From Novosphingobium sp. PhB57 (GTDB lineage Bacteria > Pseudomonadota > Alphaproteobacteria > Sphingomonadales > Sphingomonadaceae): a DNA stretch of 64,000 bases. Positions 1 to 9,497 of this stretch are shown here, one piece after another. Positions within the stretch are counted from its first letter, which is position 1. Every line of letters begins with the position of its first letter. A program made the position numbers and the translations under genes. The DNA is taken from NCBI RefSeq assembly GCF_004342985.1, contig NZ_SMBO01000008.1:84301-148300 (forward strand), in the 5' to 3' direction. The notes beneath the pieces were generated by a model. That model was not told the origin of the DNA. It made no database searches and was given only the letters and a program-made list of their open reading frames with translations.

Positions 1-574
1 CGACCTGGTGGTTGTCGTACATGAGTTCCGGATAGTACTGATGTGTGTCGCCGCCGAGGAAACCGTAATAGCGGTCGAAACCGCGCCCGAGCGGCCAGCG
101 GTCATAGGGGCCGGCGGCGGTGTTGGTCTCTTCCGGCGAGAGATGCCACTTGCCCACGCAGTAGGTGCTGTAGCCTCGGTCCTTCAGAATCTCGGACAGC
201 ATCCCGTTCTCGAACGGCATGTACCCGTCGGTGCCCGGATAGCCGGTTGATCCGTTCGAAAGGCAGCCCATGTGGTTGCTGTGGTGGTTGCGTCCGGTCA
301 GGATGCAGGCTCGGGACGGCGAACAGAGCGCCGTCGTGTGCATATTGCGATAGAGCAGCCCATCGGCCGCCAGCGCATCGATGTTCGGTGTGGCGATGGG
401 ACTGCCATAGCAGCCGAGATGCCCATAACCGGTGTCGTCGAGTACGATGAACAGTACGTTCGGAGAGCCTTCACGGGGTCGGACCGGCTCGGGCCAGGCT
501 GGCGAGGACTGGTCGGCAGTCCTGCCGATGACGCCTGGAAAGCGTGTTCCAGGCCGGTATTCCTTCAATGACAT
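1..574 (-). CDS. Sulfatase (type I, formylglycine-dependent), 3' end outside window
   Basis: The first 191 residues are visible; the gene runs off the left edge. The protein opens with a short non-hydrophobic stretch, then a core strand ending in an Asp-Asp metal pair (about residues 46-47), and the signature CSPSR at 84-88, where Cys is converted to formylglycine and hydrolyses sulfate esters. TGRNHH follows directly. No signal peptide is seen. The start ATG has an AGAGG ribosome site about 6 nt upstream. It lies downstream of a second sulfatase on the same strand, separated by about 760 nt and a hairpin, so it is probably transcribed on its own. The N-terminal layout matches arylsulfatases that act on small sulfate esters as well as on glycans, so the substrate is open. 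No maturase gene (FGE or anSME) is present in this window. Confidence 0.85.
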   Translation of the reverse strand, partial: MSLKEYRPGTRFPGVIGRTADQSSPAWPEPVRPREGSPNVLFIVLDDTGYGHLGCYGSPIATPNIDALAADGLLYRNMHTTALCSPSRACILTGRNHHSNHMGCLSNGSTGYPGTDGYMPFENGMLSEILKDRGYSTYCVGKWHLSPEETNTAAGPYDRWPLGRGFDRYYGFLGGDTHQYYPELMYDNHQV

Positions 575-1338
575 CGCTACCTCTCAGCGGGCGTGGACGT
601 TCCATCGGCTCAGGATGAATCCACGGGCTATGAGAGGCCATGACGCGGGGACGATCCCGCGTCGAAGCTGTTGGAATTGAGTTGCTCTTCCTATCCATGA
701 AAACCCCGGAGTTAGCTGCCAACGCCACCTGGATGGATCAGTCGTCATGCGGTCCCGTGAACGTGCGAGCGCTTATACCAGCCGCATCTTCAAGGCCGGA
801 GGAAGAGTAGAGTCGCAGGAGGTATTTTCCGATACGCCACTGTGAGCCGATCGATCCGGCTGAAACGCAACGTTGCACGGTCGATTCGGCATAGACGAGC
901 GACCGATTGCGGCGTGAGCGGCAGTTTATACGAAGACGAGAGAATGACCAGACGCGGTCGGCAGCCGACTTCGAGCGAGCGTCAGCTTATCCCGCAACCC
1001 GGCTCCGAGCCAAACATTCACCTATCGGCGAGTCCAAGGCTCCTGAATGGGAAAAGCTGACGATCCGCACCTGGGAGCACAAAATCGGCGGCTGAATAAC
1101 CGACAAGGGTCGACGGCGGAAGCGGCTGTAACGCGCCCATTGTCGTCGTACGGGATGACGAAGGTCGCCTCCGAAAGCAGCCGTTCAAGTCCGCCCATAT
1201 CCTCCCTGTTTCGGAGTATACCAGAATCTTATCCCTGGCCGACGTGTGCTGCTGAAGCGGCTTTCATACAAGCGTTGTACTCGGCCCTCAAAACGAGAGC
1301 CGAGCACAACTAGCAACCAGCGGTGAGCCTTGCACTCG
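575..1338. other. Intergenic region between two sulfatase genes
   Basis: No convincing gene. The short open frames have no ribosome site or recognisable family. The left part must hold the promoter of the partial sulfatase. The right end holds the hairpin described at 1274-1310. Confidence 0.6.
1274..1310 (-). terminator. Hairpin after the second sulfatase gene
   Basis: Inverted repeat with 16-bp arms and a 5-nt loop, about 28 nt after the stop codon of the minus-strand sulfatase. The two mismatches in the arms (1279/1305 and 1286/1298) become U-G and G-U pairs only in RNA copied toward lower coordinates, so the stem is fully paired in the transcript of that gene. There is no good U-tract after it. 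It may be a terminator or an RNA 3'-end stabiliser. Confidence 0.5.
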
Positions 1339-3705
1339 TCAGTCCATCGCGGTCGCCAGCTTCAGGCGGTCCATGCCTGACGGTGCATCATGTTCGCCAA
1401 ATTCGAAGGTCACCGATTCAATCTGGCCTGTGAAGGGGAACAGTCCCTTCTTCTCGTAGTCGGAACAGACCGGCGAGACGCAGTCCATGCCCACGTCCAT
1501 CGTCTCGGTGCCGCAGCGCATGGGGATCTGCTCGTCGATGCGCCCTTTGGCGACGGCTTCCCCATCGATCGAAAGCACCACATCGGCCGCACAGCCCGGC
1601 GTCTTCGATTCCGGCGTGAAGTCGATCTGGATGACGTGCTTGCCGGTCCCTAGCGCTTCCGTCGAGATGATATCGTAGCGACGGATCGCGAAGAAGTTGT
1701 AGTGGAACCGCGCCTTGCCTTCCCACAGGAACAGCGAGAAGCCAGCGGCGTCACCGCCTAGCGCAAAGACTACGCCTTCCGCCCCGCCCTCCGGGATTTC
1801 GACCGGCACCGTCAAGCGGAAAGGCACGCCGACGAGCTTGGGTCCGCTGCCTTCCGGCAGGCGCGTCATGCCCGGATAGAAGGTCACCTTGTCGCGGCCG
1901 AAGAAGTAGCTGGGCCGCAGCGTGACATCGAGCCGTTCGGCGAAGCGATCGTCCAGTGGCAAGACCTGATATTTCGCGGCTTCGCCCATGAATAGGTCCT
2001 GGAGATAGCGCAGCTTGTCCGGGTGCTTGTCGGCGAGGTCGACAGCCTGGCTGAAATCCTCCTCGATATTGTAGAGCTCCCAGGTGTCTTCATCAAAGCC
2101 TGAGGATCCCGAGGTTTCCCAAGGGAGGCGGCCGTGCCGGCACGAGGCGATCCAGCCATCGGCATACATTGCGCGGTTGCCCAACATCTCGAAGTACTGC
2201 TTGTCACGCGTGCTTGGCGCATCGGCATGAACGGGGTCGAAGGTATAGGCGAAGCTCGTGCCTTCAATCGGGCGCTGGATGTAGCCGTTCACCTCTGTCG
2301 GCTCCGCGATGCCGACCACTTCCATGAGCGTTGGCATCACGTCGATGCAGTGGTGGAACTGGCTGCGGATGGCGCCGCTTTCCTTGATCTTTTCGGGCCA
2401 GGACACAATCATCGCGTTGCGGGTGCCGCCGAAGTGTGATGCGACCTGCTTGGTCCACTGGAACGGCGTGTCTCCGGCCCAGGCCCAGCCCACGGCATAG
2501 TGCGGCGAAGTGCCGGGCATGCCCCACTTGTCCATGAAGCCGATCGATTCTTCCATGGTTGGCTGGCGGCCGTTGAGGCTCATCAGCTCGTTGGGCGTGC
2601 CGACCAGCGATCCTTCGCCGCTCGAACCGTTATCGCCGATGATGTAGAGGATCAGCGTATTGTCGAGCTCACCCAGCTTCTCGATCGCATCCACGACGTT
2701 GCCGACCTCGTAGTCGGCATGTTCGAGGAAGTCTGCATAGTTCTCCGCTTGCCGCGCGAACAGCTTGCGGTGTTCCTCGGGCTGGCTGTCCCATGAAGGA
2801 ATCTGCTCTGGGCGCTCTGTCAGCTTGCTGCCCGGAGGGATCACGCCGAGCTTGAGCTGGTTCTCGTGGACGATCTTGCGGTACTCGTCCCAGCCCATGT
2901 CGAAGCGCCCGGCATTGCGGCCCCGCCAGTCGAGCGGGGGCTGGTGCGGTGCATGAGCGGCGCCAGTCGAGAGATAAGCCATGAATGGCCGGTCCGGTGC
3001 GATCGACTTCTGCTTGCGGATCCAGGCAACGCATTCCTCCGCGAGGTCGCGCTGGAGCTGGTAGCCTTCCTCCGGGCGCTTCGGCGGCTCGACGGGGGTG
3101 GTGTCGCGAAGCAGCGAGGGGAAGAATTGATCGGTCTCACCGGAAATGAAGCCGTAGAAATAATCGAAACCTTGGTAAGTCGGCCAGTTCTCGAAGGGCC
3201 CGGCGGCGCTGGTCTGGTTGTCGGGTACATTATGGTTTTTGCCGAACCAGGCACTGGTGTAGCCACTCTGCTTGAGCAGTTCTGCGAAAGTGGCGCAGCT
3301 CTTGGGAATGATCCCGCAGTAGCCGGGATAGCCAGTCGCCATTTCCGCGATCACCCCCGTGGCCACTGTGTGATGGTTGCGCCCAGTCAGGAGCGCGGCC
3401 CGCGTGGGCGAGCAGAGCGCGGTGGTGTGGAACTGGTTGTAGAACAGCCCGCGTTTAGCCAGCTTTTCCGCCGTGGGCATGCGAACGAGGCCACCCGAAG
3501 CGCTCGACCAGCCAAAGCCGACGTCGTCGAGCAGGACCAGCAAGATATTCGGTGCGCCCTTCGGTGCTTCCTTGTTCGGCGGAAAGTCCGGTTCGGACTC
3601 AGTCGCGTACATCCCGATCTTAGCATTCGGGAAACTCCATACCGGCTCGGGCAGATGTGTCCGATCGAGATGAAGCGGAAACGCCGGCTTTTCGGATTGC
3701 GTCAC
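1339..3705 (-). CDS. Arylsulfatase family protein (788 aa)
   Basis: Type I sulfatase. A metal-binding Asp-Asp lies at about residues 60-61, the formylglycine motif CSPTR at 98-102, TGRNHH just after it, and a second metal site GDNGSS near residue 365. The C-terminal 250 residues contain a beta-rich domain seen in long (750-800 aa) arylsulfatases, so the protein is full length. The start was taken as GTG with AGGAG 8 nt upstream; an in-frame TTG nine codons earlier lacks a ribosome site. No signal peptide is evident, suggesting a cytoplasmic enzyme or export by an unrecognised route. It hydrolyses sulfate esters; the actual substrate cannot be read from sequence. It is divergent from the third sulfatase across a 528-nt gap. 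Confidence 0.9.
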   Translation of the reverse strand: MTQSEKPAFPLHLDRTHLPEPVWSFPNAKIGMYATESEPDFPPNKEAPKGAPNILLVLLDDVGFGWSSASGGLVRMPTAEKLAKRGLFYNQFHTTALCSPTRAALLTGRNHHTVATGVIAEMATGYPGYCGIIPKSCATFAELLKQSGYTSAWFGKNHNVPDNQTSAAGPFENWPTYQGFDYFYGFISGETDQFFPSLLRDTTPVEPPKRPEEGYQLQRDLAEECVAWIRKQKSIAPDRPFMAYLSTGAAHAPHQPPLDWRGRNAGRFDMGWDEYRKIVHENQLKLGVIPPGSKLTERPEQIPSWDSQPEEHRKLFARQAENYADFLEHADYEVGNVVDAIEKLGELDNTLILYIIGDNGSSGEGSLVGTPNELMSLNGRQPTMEESIGFMDKWGMPGTSPHYAVGWAWAGDTPFQWTKQVASHFGGTRNAMIVSWPEKIKESGAIRSQFHHCIDVMPTLMEVVGIAEPTEVNGYIQRPIEGTSFAYTFDPVHADAPSTRDKQYFEMLGNRAMYADGWIASCRHGRLPWETSGSSGFDEDTWELYNIEEDFSQAVDLADKHPDKLRYLQDLFMGEAAKYQVLPLDDRFAERLDVTLRPSYFFGRDKVTFYPGMTRLPEGSGPKLVGVPFRLTVPVEIPEGGAEGVVFALGGDAAGFSLFLWEGKARFHYNFFAIRRYDIISTEALGTGKHVIQIDFTPESKTPGCAADVVLSIDGEAVAKGRIDEQIPMRCGTETMDVGMDCVSPVCSDYEKKGLFPFTGQIESVTFEFGEHDAPSGMDRLKLATAMD

Positions 3706-4233
3706 GATGGTGCTCCTAAAGCTAAACGACAAAGGGCGGAGCGCAGCCGAGAGGCCATGCAGAGCCCGCCTTGGGTGAAAGCTGGAGAATTCTGGTGATC
3801 GCCGCCATCGGGGTTATCCCTGAAACTCATGGCTGGCCTATCGGACTGGTTTCTGTCGCAACGAAGATTCAGGTAGTCGTTCACTGTTGGACCGCGACCA
3901 CTCTTAAACGGCGGCCATTTTGGTACCGCTGCCAAAAGCCGCCGATCTCTTCACGGCCGACGCGCGCTATCGGGAAACAAGTTGTCGAACGTCCGCAATG
4001 GGGCGTGAGCCGCCGTTCCGCTGTCGGTCGGCAATTCGGCGTCGGGCAATGGCTAGAATGGGTGGATATCGGACGCTTGCATACCAGCCGAGGGTGCCCG
4101 AGCGTTCGTGAAACGACCTGCTCCGTAGAAGCCGAGTGCTCCGTGCATAGAAACCCTGATGGCGGCACCGGTCCGTGCGCCGGTATACCTAATGGCCTTG
4201 CGGGCATTGGGCCGCGATCCTCTGGAGGGTGCT
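3706..4233. promoter_or_regulatory. Divergent intergenic region between sulfatase genes
   Basis: The 528-nt gap separates two divergently read sulfatase genes and should hold both promoters. No open frame here has both a ribosome site and a known family. I could not pick out a convincing promoter pair or operator. Confidence 0.4.
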
Positions 4234-5778
4234 ATGACCGCTGCCACCAAGCCAAACATCGTCATGATAATGGCCGATGACGTAGGAATCTGGAACGTCA
4301 GCGCCTACCATCGCGGAATGATGGGCGGCAGCACCCCCAACATCGACCGTCTCGCGAGCGAGGGTGCGCTGTTCACCGACTACTACGGCCAACAGTCATG
4401 TACGGCGGGACGGGCCGCATTCATCACCGGACAGACGCCCTTCCGCACGGGCCTGCTTAAAGTCGGCCTTCCGGCGGCAAGACAGGGCCTACAGGATTCC
4501 GACCCCACCATCGCCGAATTTCTCAAACCGCTCGGCTATGCGACCGCGCAGATTGGCAAGAACCATCTGGGTGACCGGAACGAGTACCTGCCCACGGTGC
4601 ACGGCTTCGACGAGTTCCACGGGATACTCTACCACCTGAACGCGATGGAGGAGCCTTACTACCCGGATTATCCCAAGTCCGATGAGTTCCTCGCCAGGTT
4701 CGGCCCGCGCAACATCATCAGCAGCGTCGCGACTGACGTGGATGACCCGACCGAAGATCCGCGCTGGGGCCGGGTGGGCAAGCAGAAGATCACCGACGCT
4801 GGCCCGCTGCCGCCCCGTCCCGGTATGGACCCGGCCGCGAAGGTCAATATGGAGGACATCGACGCGGACCTGGTGAAGCGATCGTGCGATTTCATCGACC
4901 GCTCGTTTAAAGCAGGCCAGCCGTTCTTCCTCTGGCACAACTCCACCCGTTGTCACTCGTGGACGCACCTCTCCCAGGAATGGGACGGAAAGACGGGGTA
5001 CGGCCTATTTGCTGACGCCATGGCCGAGCTCGACTGGATCGTGGGCGAACTGCTCGCTAAGCTTGATGAGCTTGGGATCGCAGACGACACCATTGTGCTG
5101 TTCACGAGCGACAATGGTGCGGAGGTGTTCAGCTGGCCTGACGGCGGCAACCATCCCTTCCGAGGCGAAAAAGGAACGGTATACGAAGGCGGGTTCCGGG
5201 TGCCGATGCTTGCGAAGTGGCCAGGCGTCATCGAGCCAGGCGCGATCATCAACGAGGTCATGTCGGCCGAAGACTGGCTGCCGACACTCGTTGCGGCCGC
5301 CGGCGGCGATTCCGGTCTGAAAGAGAAGCTGATGGACGGCTACGAGGCGGGCGGGAAGACGTTCAGGACCCATCTCGACGGGTACAACTTCATGCCGTTT
5401 TTCGAAGGTGAGGTTTCCGAAAGTCCGCGCCGCGAGTTTTTCTACTTCAGCGACAACGCTGACCTCATGGCACTCCGCTTCGATGAGTGGAAGATTACCT
5501 TCAAGACAATCGTGGGCAACCTCTTCAGCGGCAAGGAGGACACGACAAACGTCCCGATCGTCACCAACCTGCGCGTCGATCCGTGGGAGAGATATCAAAC
5601 AGAGTCGACGTCATATGGCGAATGGTGGGGGAAGAAGCTGTGGGTCATGATGCCCGCGACGATGATCATGGGCAAGTTCCTCGCCACCTTCAAAGACTAT
5701 CCGCCGAGCCAGATTTCCGGCTCCCTCAGCGTGGAAAAGGCATTGCAGGCGCTAGAGGAAGGTGGCCGGAAGAACTGA
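4234..5778 (+). CDS. Sulfatase with CTAGR active-site motif (514 aa)
   Basis: Sulfatase-fold enzyme: metal Asp-Asp at residues 15-16, active-site motif CTAGR at 56-60 (the C-x-A-x-R variant accepted for formylglycine formation), GKNHLGD near 109-115, and a second metal site FTSDNG at about 289-294. The C-terminal third is typical of the family and the length is normal. The start chosen is ATG with GGAGGG about 6 nt upstream; longer in-frame starts lack a ribosome site. No signal peptide is visible. It differs from the two neighbouring minus-strand sulfatases, which carry C-S-P-x-R, so the three are not a recent tandem duplication. It probably desulfates a different ester. The gene stands alone on the plus strand. 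Confidence 0.9.
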   Translation: MTAATKPNIVMIMADDVGIWNVSAYHRGMMGGSTPNIDRLASEGALFTDYYGQQSCTAGRAAFITGQTPFRTGLLKVGLPAARQGLQDSDPTIAEFLKPLGYATAQIGKNHLGDRNEYLPTVHGFDEFHGILYHLNAMEEPYYPDYPKSDEFLARFGPRNIISSVATDVDDPTEDPRWGRVGKQKITDAGPLPPRPGMDPAAKVNMEDIDADLVKRSCDFIDRSFKAGQPFFLWHNSTRCHSWTHLSQEWDGKTGYGLFADAMAELDWIVGELLAKLDELGIADDTIVLFTSDNGAEVFSWPDGGNHPFRGEKGTVYEGGFRVPMLAKWPGVIEPGAIINEVMSAEDWLPTLVAAAGGDSGLKEKLMDGYEAGGKTFRTHLDGYNFMPFFEGEVSESPRREFFYFSDNADLMALRFDEWKITFKTIVGNLFSGKEDTTNVPIVTNLRVDPWERYQTESTSYGEWWGKKLWVMMPATMIMGKFLATFKDYPPSQISGSLSVEKALQALEEGGRKN

Positions 5779-6147
5779 AAAGCGCGGTCGGGTAGCTGTT
5801 GACGGCCGCTTCGTCCGCTTTGGGGCAGGTCCGGACAGGCGGCTTTTGAACCGAAATCTCGGATTGCAGACCTTCGTTCTCGATTACGGCAATGACCGCA
5901 ATCCACCCATGTCGGCCTTCCAGCGCGAAGATCACTCGCCTGAAACCGGAGGTCGACTGACCCCCTCCATCCTCGGCAGTCGAATGACCGCTAGCGGTGA
6001 ATCCCGCCGTTCCTGCGGCAAACGATTAACGACCGGGCCTGGTCGCAAGCGGCCAGAACCTGACGCATTTTTCGGAGCGTGGTATGTCAATGGCAGCCTA
6101 GCCCAAATTGGGCCAGTCCGGCCAATCGTACACAATTCCTCTTCACC
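5779..6147. other. Intergenic region between sulfatase and conjugation operon
   Basis: A 369-nt gap between two convergent units, the sulfatase on plus and alpA on minus. No gene, clear terminator or attachment site could be recognised. If the element is integrative, one end could lie here, but no tRNA fragment or direct repeat was seen to support it. Confidence 0.4.
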
Positions 6148-6339
6148 TCAAGATCGTCGCTGCCTTTCCATCCACATTGAAATCTCGAAATCACTCCACC
6201 GGGAGGCGTAGTTCGTCGGCTTGTAAGGTCGCGGAAACGTGCCCTCTTGGATCAACTTGTAGATGCTGGTTCGGCCCAAACCGATCCGTGCCTCGACTTC
6301 CTGAATTTTGAGAAAGCGATCGCCAGTGGCGTTCGTCAT
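6148..6339 (-). CDS. AlpA-family small DNA-binding protein (63 aa)
   Basis: Small winged-helix protein of the AlpA/excisionase-like group. The pattern is RFLKIQEVEARIGLGRTSIY, then a P-RP-linked second part with SRWSDFEISMWMER, covering the whole length. Such proteins bind DNA as transcription activators or recombination directionality factors on mobile elements. Its ATG overlaps the stop of the DUF2274 gene (ATGA), so it is the last cistron of the trb operon. It may regulate excision or the transfer genes; no target site was found. Confidence 0.8.
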   Translation of the reverse strand: MTNATGDRFLKIQEVEARIGLGRTSIYKLIQEGTFPRPYKPTNYASRWSDFEISMWMERQRRS

Positions 6340-6569
6340 GATCGACCTCCTGCATCAAGCGAGCTCCGAGCCTTTGCAAACGCGCGATCGCTCGTGAGGA
6401 AAGCGGCGAGGATCGCTGGGATCAGCGTCGCAACCGACTCTTCTCGCCCATAGGTCGATGCATAAATTCGAGCATAGTCACGTAGGGCCGCATCCAATTC
6501 TGGCATGACGTGTATTGCGTGCTTTATCGGTTTGCGATCAGGTAGCGGCGCGAGCTTGATTTCCGCCAT
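6336..6569 (-). CDS. DUF2274 family protein
   Basis: Small protein (77 aa) of the DUF2274 type, almost always found directly after trbI in alphaproteobacterial trb operons. The visible pattern is KLAPLPDRKP at the N-terminus, then an amphipathic helical stretch (ALRDYARIYASTYG) and a hydrophobic helix near LIPAILAAFL. The second ATG was chosen because homologues start with this lysine/proline-rich segment. It begins 6 nt after trbI ends and overlaps alpA by four bases. Its function is unknown; the position suggests an accessory transfer role or a link to regulation. Confidence 0.75.
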   Translation of the reverse strand: MAEIKLAPLPDRKPIKHAIHVMPELDAALRDYARIYASTYGREESVATLIPAILAAFLTSDRAFAKARSSLDAGGRS

Positions 6570-6574
6570 CGGCT

Positions 6575-7867
6575 TTACTCCTGCTGGCGCCATGGCGCGA
6601 GAACGAGGTCACGATGCACGACAAGGCGGATCGATGCGCCCGGCCTTATCGTGATTGTTGGCTGGACTTGCAGGCTTCGCGAAACCAGCTGGTCCCCTGC
6701 CCGCGACAAGCTCTGCTGGGTCGATTGCCGGATCGCCTGAGCAAGATCGCTTTCATCCGTGAAGGTCAGCTCGGTTCCCACGCCTAGCAGTGTCGAGATC
6801 GCCGCGCCTTTGATTACCTGCCATGCATGTGCATCGACCTGATCCGCCAGGCCGGCATATCCAGACATGTCGGTTGCAGGCACATTGTCGAGACGGATCG
6901 AGCTGCCGTCCGGCATGACGATCCGCTGCCACACGACCAGCGCCCGCTTCTGACCAAAAGCCACGAGGCTATCGTAGCTGCCAATGAGACGCGCGCCTTG
7001 CGGGATGAGCAAGGTTCTCCCCGTCGCGCTGTCAAAGACCTGCTGTGTTACTTGAGCGATGACAAGGCCGGGCAGATCCGAGCGCAGGCCGGTGATCAGA
7101 CTTCCGGCGATCACGCTTCCCGCCGAGAGCATATTGGCCGATGCGGCAGGCGTAAGCGCATGCGGTTCGACCTCTCCGGTGCTATCCTCGGCGGCAACAA
7201 AGTCAGCCTTGCGCTGCTGGGCATTGGGATCCGCCGTGAAATCGATAGCCAGCTTGCCATCGGATTGGCTCGCAGGCTGGGTACCCTGGACCGAGGCGGC
7301 TTCCGGCGCGTCCGATACGGCGGCAACCTTCGCGCTCGCGAAGAATAGTCCGGACTGCCGCTCCGATTTCCTTTCCTCGTCGGCCCGGTCAGGCCTAGCT
7401 TGCGGTTTTGCCGCTTCCGAACCCGGCAGGAGGTTGGAGGCCGGAGTAATACCCGCCCTCTGTTTTTCAACGATGGCTCGTCCCAGGTCGCCGGGCAGCG
7501 GCGGCCCGAGTTTCGGAACCTTGTCATAGCTGTCGGGAAGGGCGCTGATCGCTTCGGTCGGAGCCTTCGCCAGGTTGGCGCCGTTGTCGCTGCCGCCGGC
7601 GAGGTGGAGATCGATCGGACCAAGCGCGTACCAGGCGGTTCCAGCGATGATGAGCGCGAGCGTACCTGCCATACCAACGATCACTTCCCGCTTGAAACGG
7701 ATCGCGCGGGGCGGCCGTGACCTCAGCGCCAGTGTCTCCGGGTCGACCTTTGCCGGTAGCGGTACGTCCGCAACCAGTGTCTGCTGCCGAGCGCCGCCGG
7801 TTTCCGCCGCTTCTGACGATGCAGCGGGCTGAGGGTGGCCCGCGTCGTTTTCTGGATCGCCGCTCAT
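6575..7867 (-). CDS. trbI: TrbI/VirB10-like conjugal transfer protein
   Basis: Type IV secretion protein that spans both membranes and senses energy from the ATPases. It has a cytoplasmic proline-rich N-terminus, one membrane helix at about residues 62-84 (VGMAGTLALIIAGTAWYALG), a variable periplasmic linker, and the conserved C-terminal TrbI domain from about residue 240 (LIPQGARLIGSYDS, RLDNVPATDMSGYAGL). The length of 430 aa is normal. It overlaps the upstream trbG by four bases (ATGA), showing translational coupling. Confidence 0.93.
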   Translation of the reverse strand: MSGDPENDAGHPQPAASSEAAETGGARQQTLVADVPLPAKVDPETLALRSRPPRAIRFKREVIVGMAGTLALIIAGTAWYALGPIDLHLAGGSDNGANLAKAPTEAISALPDSYDKVPKLGPPLPGDLGRAIVEKQRAGITPASNLLPGSEAAKPQARPDRADEERKSERQSGLFFASAKVAAVSDAPEAASVQGTQPASQSDGKLAIDFTADPNAQQRKADFVAAEDSTGEVEPHALTPAASANMLSAGSVIAGSLITGLRSDLPGLVIAQVTQQVFDSATGRTLLIPQGARLIGSYDSLVAFGQKRALVVWQRIVMPDGSSIRLDNVPATDMSGYAGLADQVDAHAWQVIKGAAISTLLGVGTELTFTDESDLAQAIRQSTQQSLSRAGDQLVSRSLQVQPTITIRPGASIRLVVHRDLVLAPWRQQE

Positions 7868-8721
7868 CGGCCCCTCCCCTGCACGGTGCCTTCTGCCACG
7901 CGCTGAATGCGGACGATCTGCTGGTTCTTTGTCCCGAGCCGCAACTCGGCGGCGGTGAAGATCCGGTCGACGACATAGTAGCGACCCGACAGCCGGTAGT
8001 TCACCAGCTGTGCTGCGCCCTTTTCATCGATAAGGAAAAGCGGCGGTGCCTCGTCAAGCACGATGCTGGCAGGCAGCTGGATGAAGGTCTGGCGTCCGTC
8101 GTCGAATGCCCGCAGCGGCCGCCAAGTGGGCTTGTCGCCGGATATCTCGTAATTGAAATTGAGGCTTTCGGCAGACAGCCCGGCAGCGATCGGCTTCGCG
8201 GCTTCGGCTGCAACCACCGCCCGCTTGATCGCGACCAGTTCGTCGGCTGGGTAGGTCCACGAAAGCGCCGACATCGCGACTCCGTCGCTGCTGGATAGTG
8301 CCAGATGATAGCTGCGCCGATCGGTCGTGATGACGAGGTTGGTCGCAAGCCCGGGTGAATAGGGTTTGACGAGGACGTGGGTGCGCTTGGTATCGCCCTG
8401 CCCGCTCGTGGTGTCGCCGATCACCCAGCGCGCGGTATCGCCGCTTGCCACGGCCACAAGATTCTCGCCGGGCTGAAGGGCGATGTCCGTCACCCGGTCA
8501 GGCGCCGTCATCACATGATAAATCGCACCTTCGGAAAAGGCCTGAAGCTGGACTGCCTGGACGAAGCGGCTCACCTGCGGCTCTATGGTCGCAGCGCGAT
8601 TGGCGCGCTCGACGACGGCGGCACGCGAGAGCGGCGGAGCGGCGGCGATCACGGGGTGGCTACAGATAGGCAGCGAGAGACCGCCCGCCGCGAGGGCGAG
8701 CCGGGGCAAATGCACATTCAT
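7864..8721 (-). CDS. trbG: TrbG/VirB9-like conjugal transfer protein
   Basis: Outer-membrane-core component of the conjugative type IV secretion system that pairs with TrbI. A signal peptide covers about residues 1-27, ending near VIAA. The VirB9/CagX domain fills the rest, including the GEN...WVIGDT block, YHLALSS and the C-terminal YYVVDRIFTAAELRLG. The length of 285 aa is usual. Its start overlaps the end of trbF by four bases and its stop overlaps trbI, so the three are translated as a coupled set. Confidence 0.93.
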   Translation of the reverse strand: MNVHLPRLALAAGGLSLPICSHPVIAAAPPLSRAAVVERANRAATIEPQVSRFVQAVQLQAFSEGAIYHVMTAPDRVTDIALQPGENLVAVASGDTARWVIGDTTSGQGDTKRTHVLVKPYSPGLATNLVITTDRRSYHLALSSSDGVAMSALSWTYPADELVAIKRAVVAAEAAKPIAAGLSAESLNFNYEISGDKPTWRPLRAFDDGRQTFIQLPASIVLDEAPPLFLIDEKGAAQLVNYRLSGRYYVVDRIFTAAELRLGTKNQQIVRIQRVAEGTVQGRGR

Positions 8722-9494
8722 GGCATGATCTCCGATCCAGACGGTGAGGCGATTTCAGGGGATGGGGGCGCAGGCTGCGGCGCTTCAGCCTCAGCTTGGG
8801 CTGAAGCTGCCGGCTCGAGCTCGCGGCTCCAGTCGATGGCATCGACGTAGATCCCCAGAGGATTGCGCCGCAGGATGTCAGCGCTATGCGGCGGCCGAGT
8901 GAGAATCGTCAGGATGGCAGTCCAATGGCTGCTGCCGGCCTTGTTGCCGCGCTCATAGGCCGTCTCGATCCACTTGACCTGGAAAGACCGATCGGAGGCG
9001 CGCACGACGCTCGTGATCTGCACAGAGGTGCTGCGCTGCCCGAGGTTTGCGAATGGATCAGCTTCACGGGCATAGCCGTCGAGAAACCGGGCGCCGCGTT
9101 GACTGGCGAAGTCGTAGGCGGAAAGCCAGTCGCGGCGCATCAGCACCGGATCAAGCGACACTCCGCGCACGCATTCGATAAATCGGGCCAGATGCCAAGC
9201 GATCTGCGGATCGGTGGGCGTGGCAGAGACATCCGCCTCGTTCACCGCCCTCGCCTCGCCCAGCCTGTCGACTTCGACCACATAGGGGACGACCCGGCTT
9301 TGCAAGGACTGCCAGACCAGAGCCGACCCCATCGCTCCGGCCATGCCGAGAGTGCCGAAGGCCATGAGCCGCCAGTTGCGAGCCTGGACGCGGGCGGAGC
9401 CTATCCGCTCGTCCCAGACCTGCCCCGCCCGCTGGAAAGGCGTTTCGGGCTCGAGAGTTCGTCCGTAACGCTGGACGGCGCGCTTGAAGATCAT
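8718..9494 (-). CDS. trbF: TrbF/VirB8-like conjugal transfer protein
   Basis: Bitopic inner-membrane scaffold protein of the mating channel. A short cytoplasmic part (PFQRAGQVWDERIGSARVQA) precedes one membrane helix at about residues 44-66. The periplasmic VirB8-type domain follows, with PYVVEVDRLGEA and the conserved Q-V-K-W-I-E-T stretch near residue 170. The C-terminal tail is proline/alanine rich. The gene lies 3 nt after trbL and overlaps trbG. Confidence 0.93.
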   Translation of the reverse strand: MIFKRAVQRYGRTLEPETPFQRAGQVWDERIGSARVQARNWRLMAFGTLGMAGAMGSALVWQSLQSRVVPYVVEVDRLGEARAVNEADVSATPTDPQIAWHLARFIECVRGVSLDPVLMRRDWLSAYDFASQRGARFLDGYAREADPFANLGQRSTSVQITSVVRASDRSFQVKWIETAYERGNKAGSSHWTAILTILTRPPHSADILRRNPLGIYVDAIDWSRELEPAASAQAEAEAPQPAPPSPEIASPSGSEIMP

Positions 9495-9497
9495 CGA

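Noticed and set aside
1..5778. Dedicated ulvan-degradation locus
   Set aside because: Sulfatases and a rhamnosidase alone do not show this: no ulvan lyase or GH105 is present, and the sulfatases are separated from the glycosidases by the conjugation operon.
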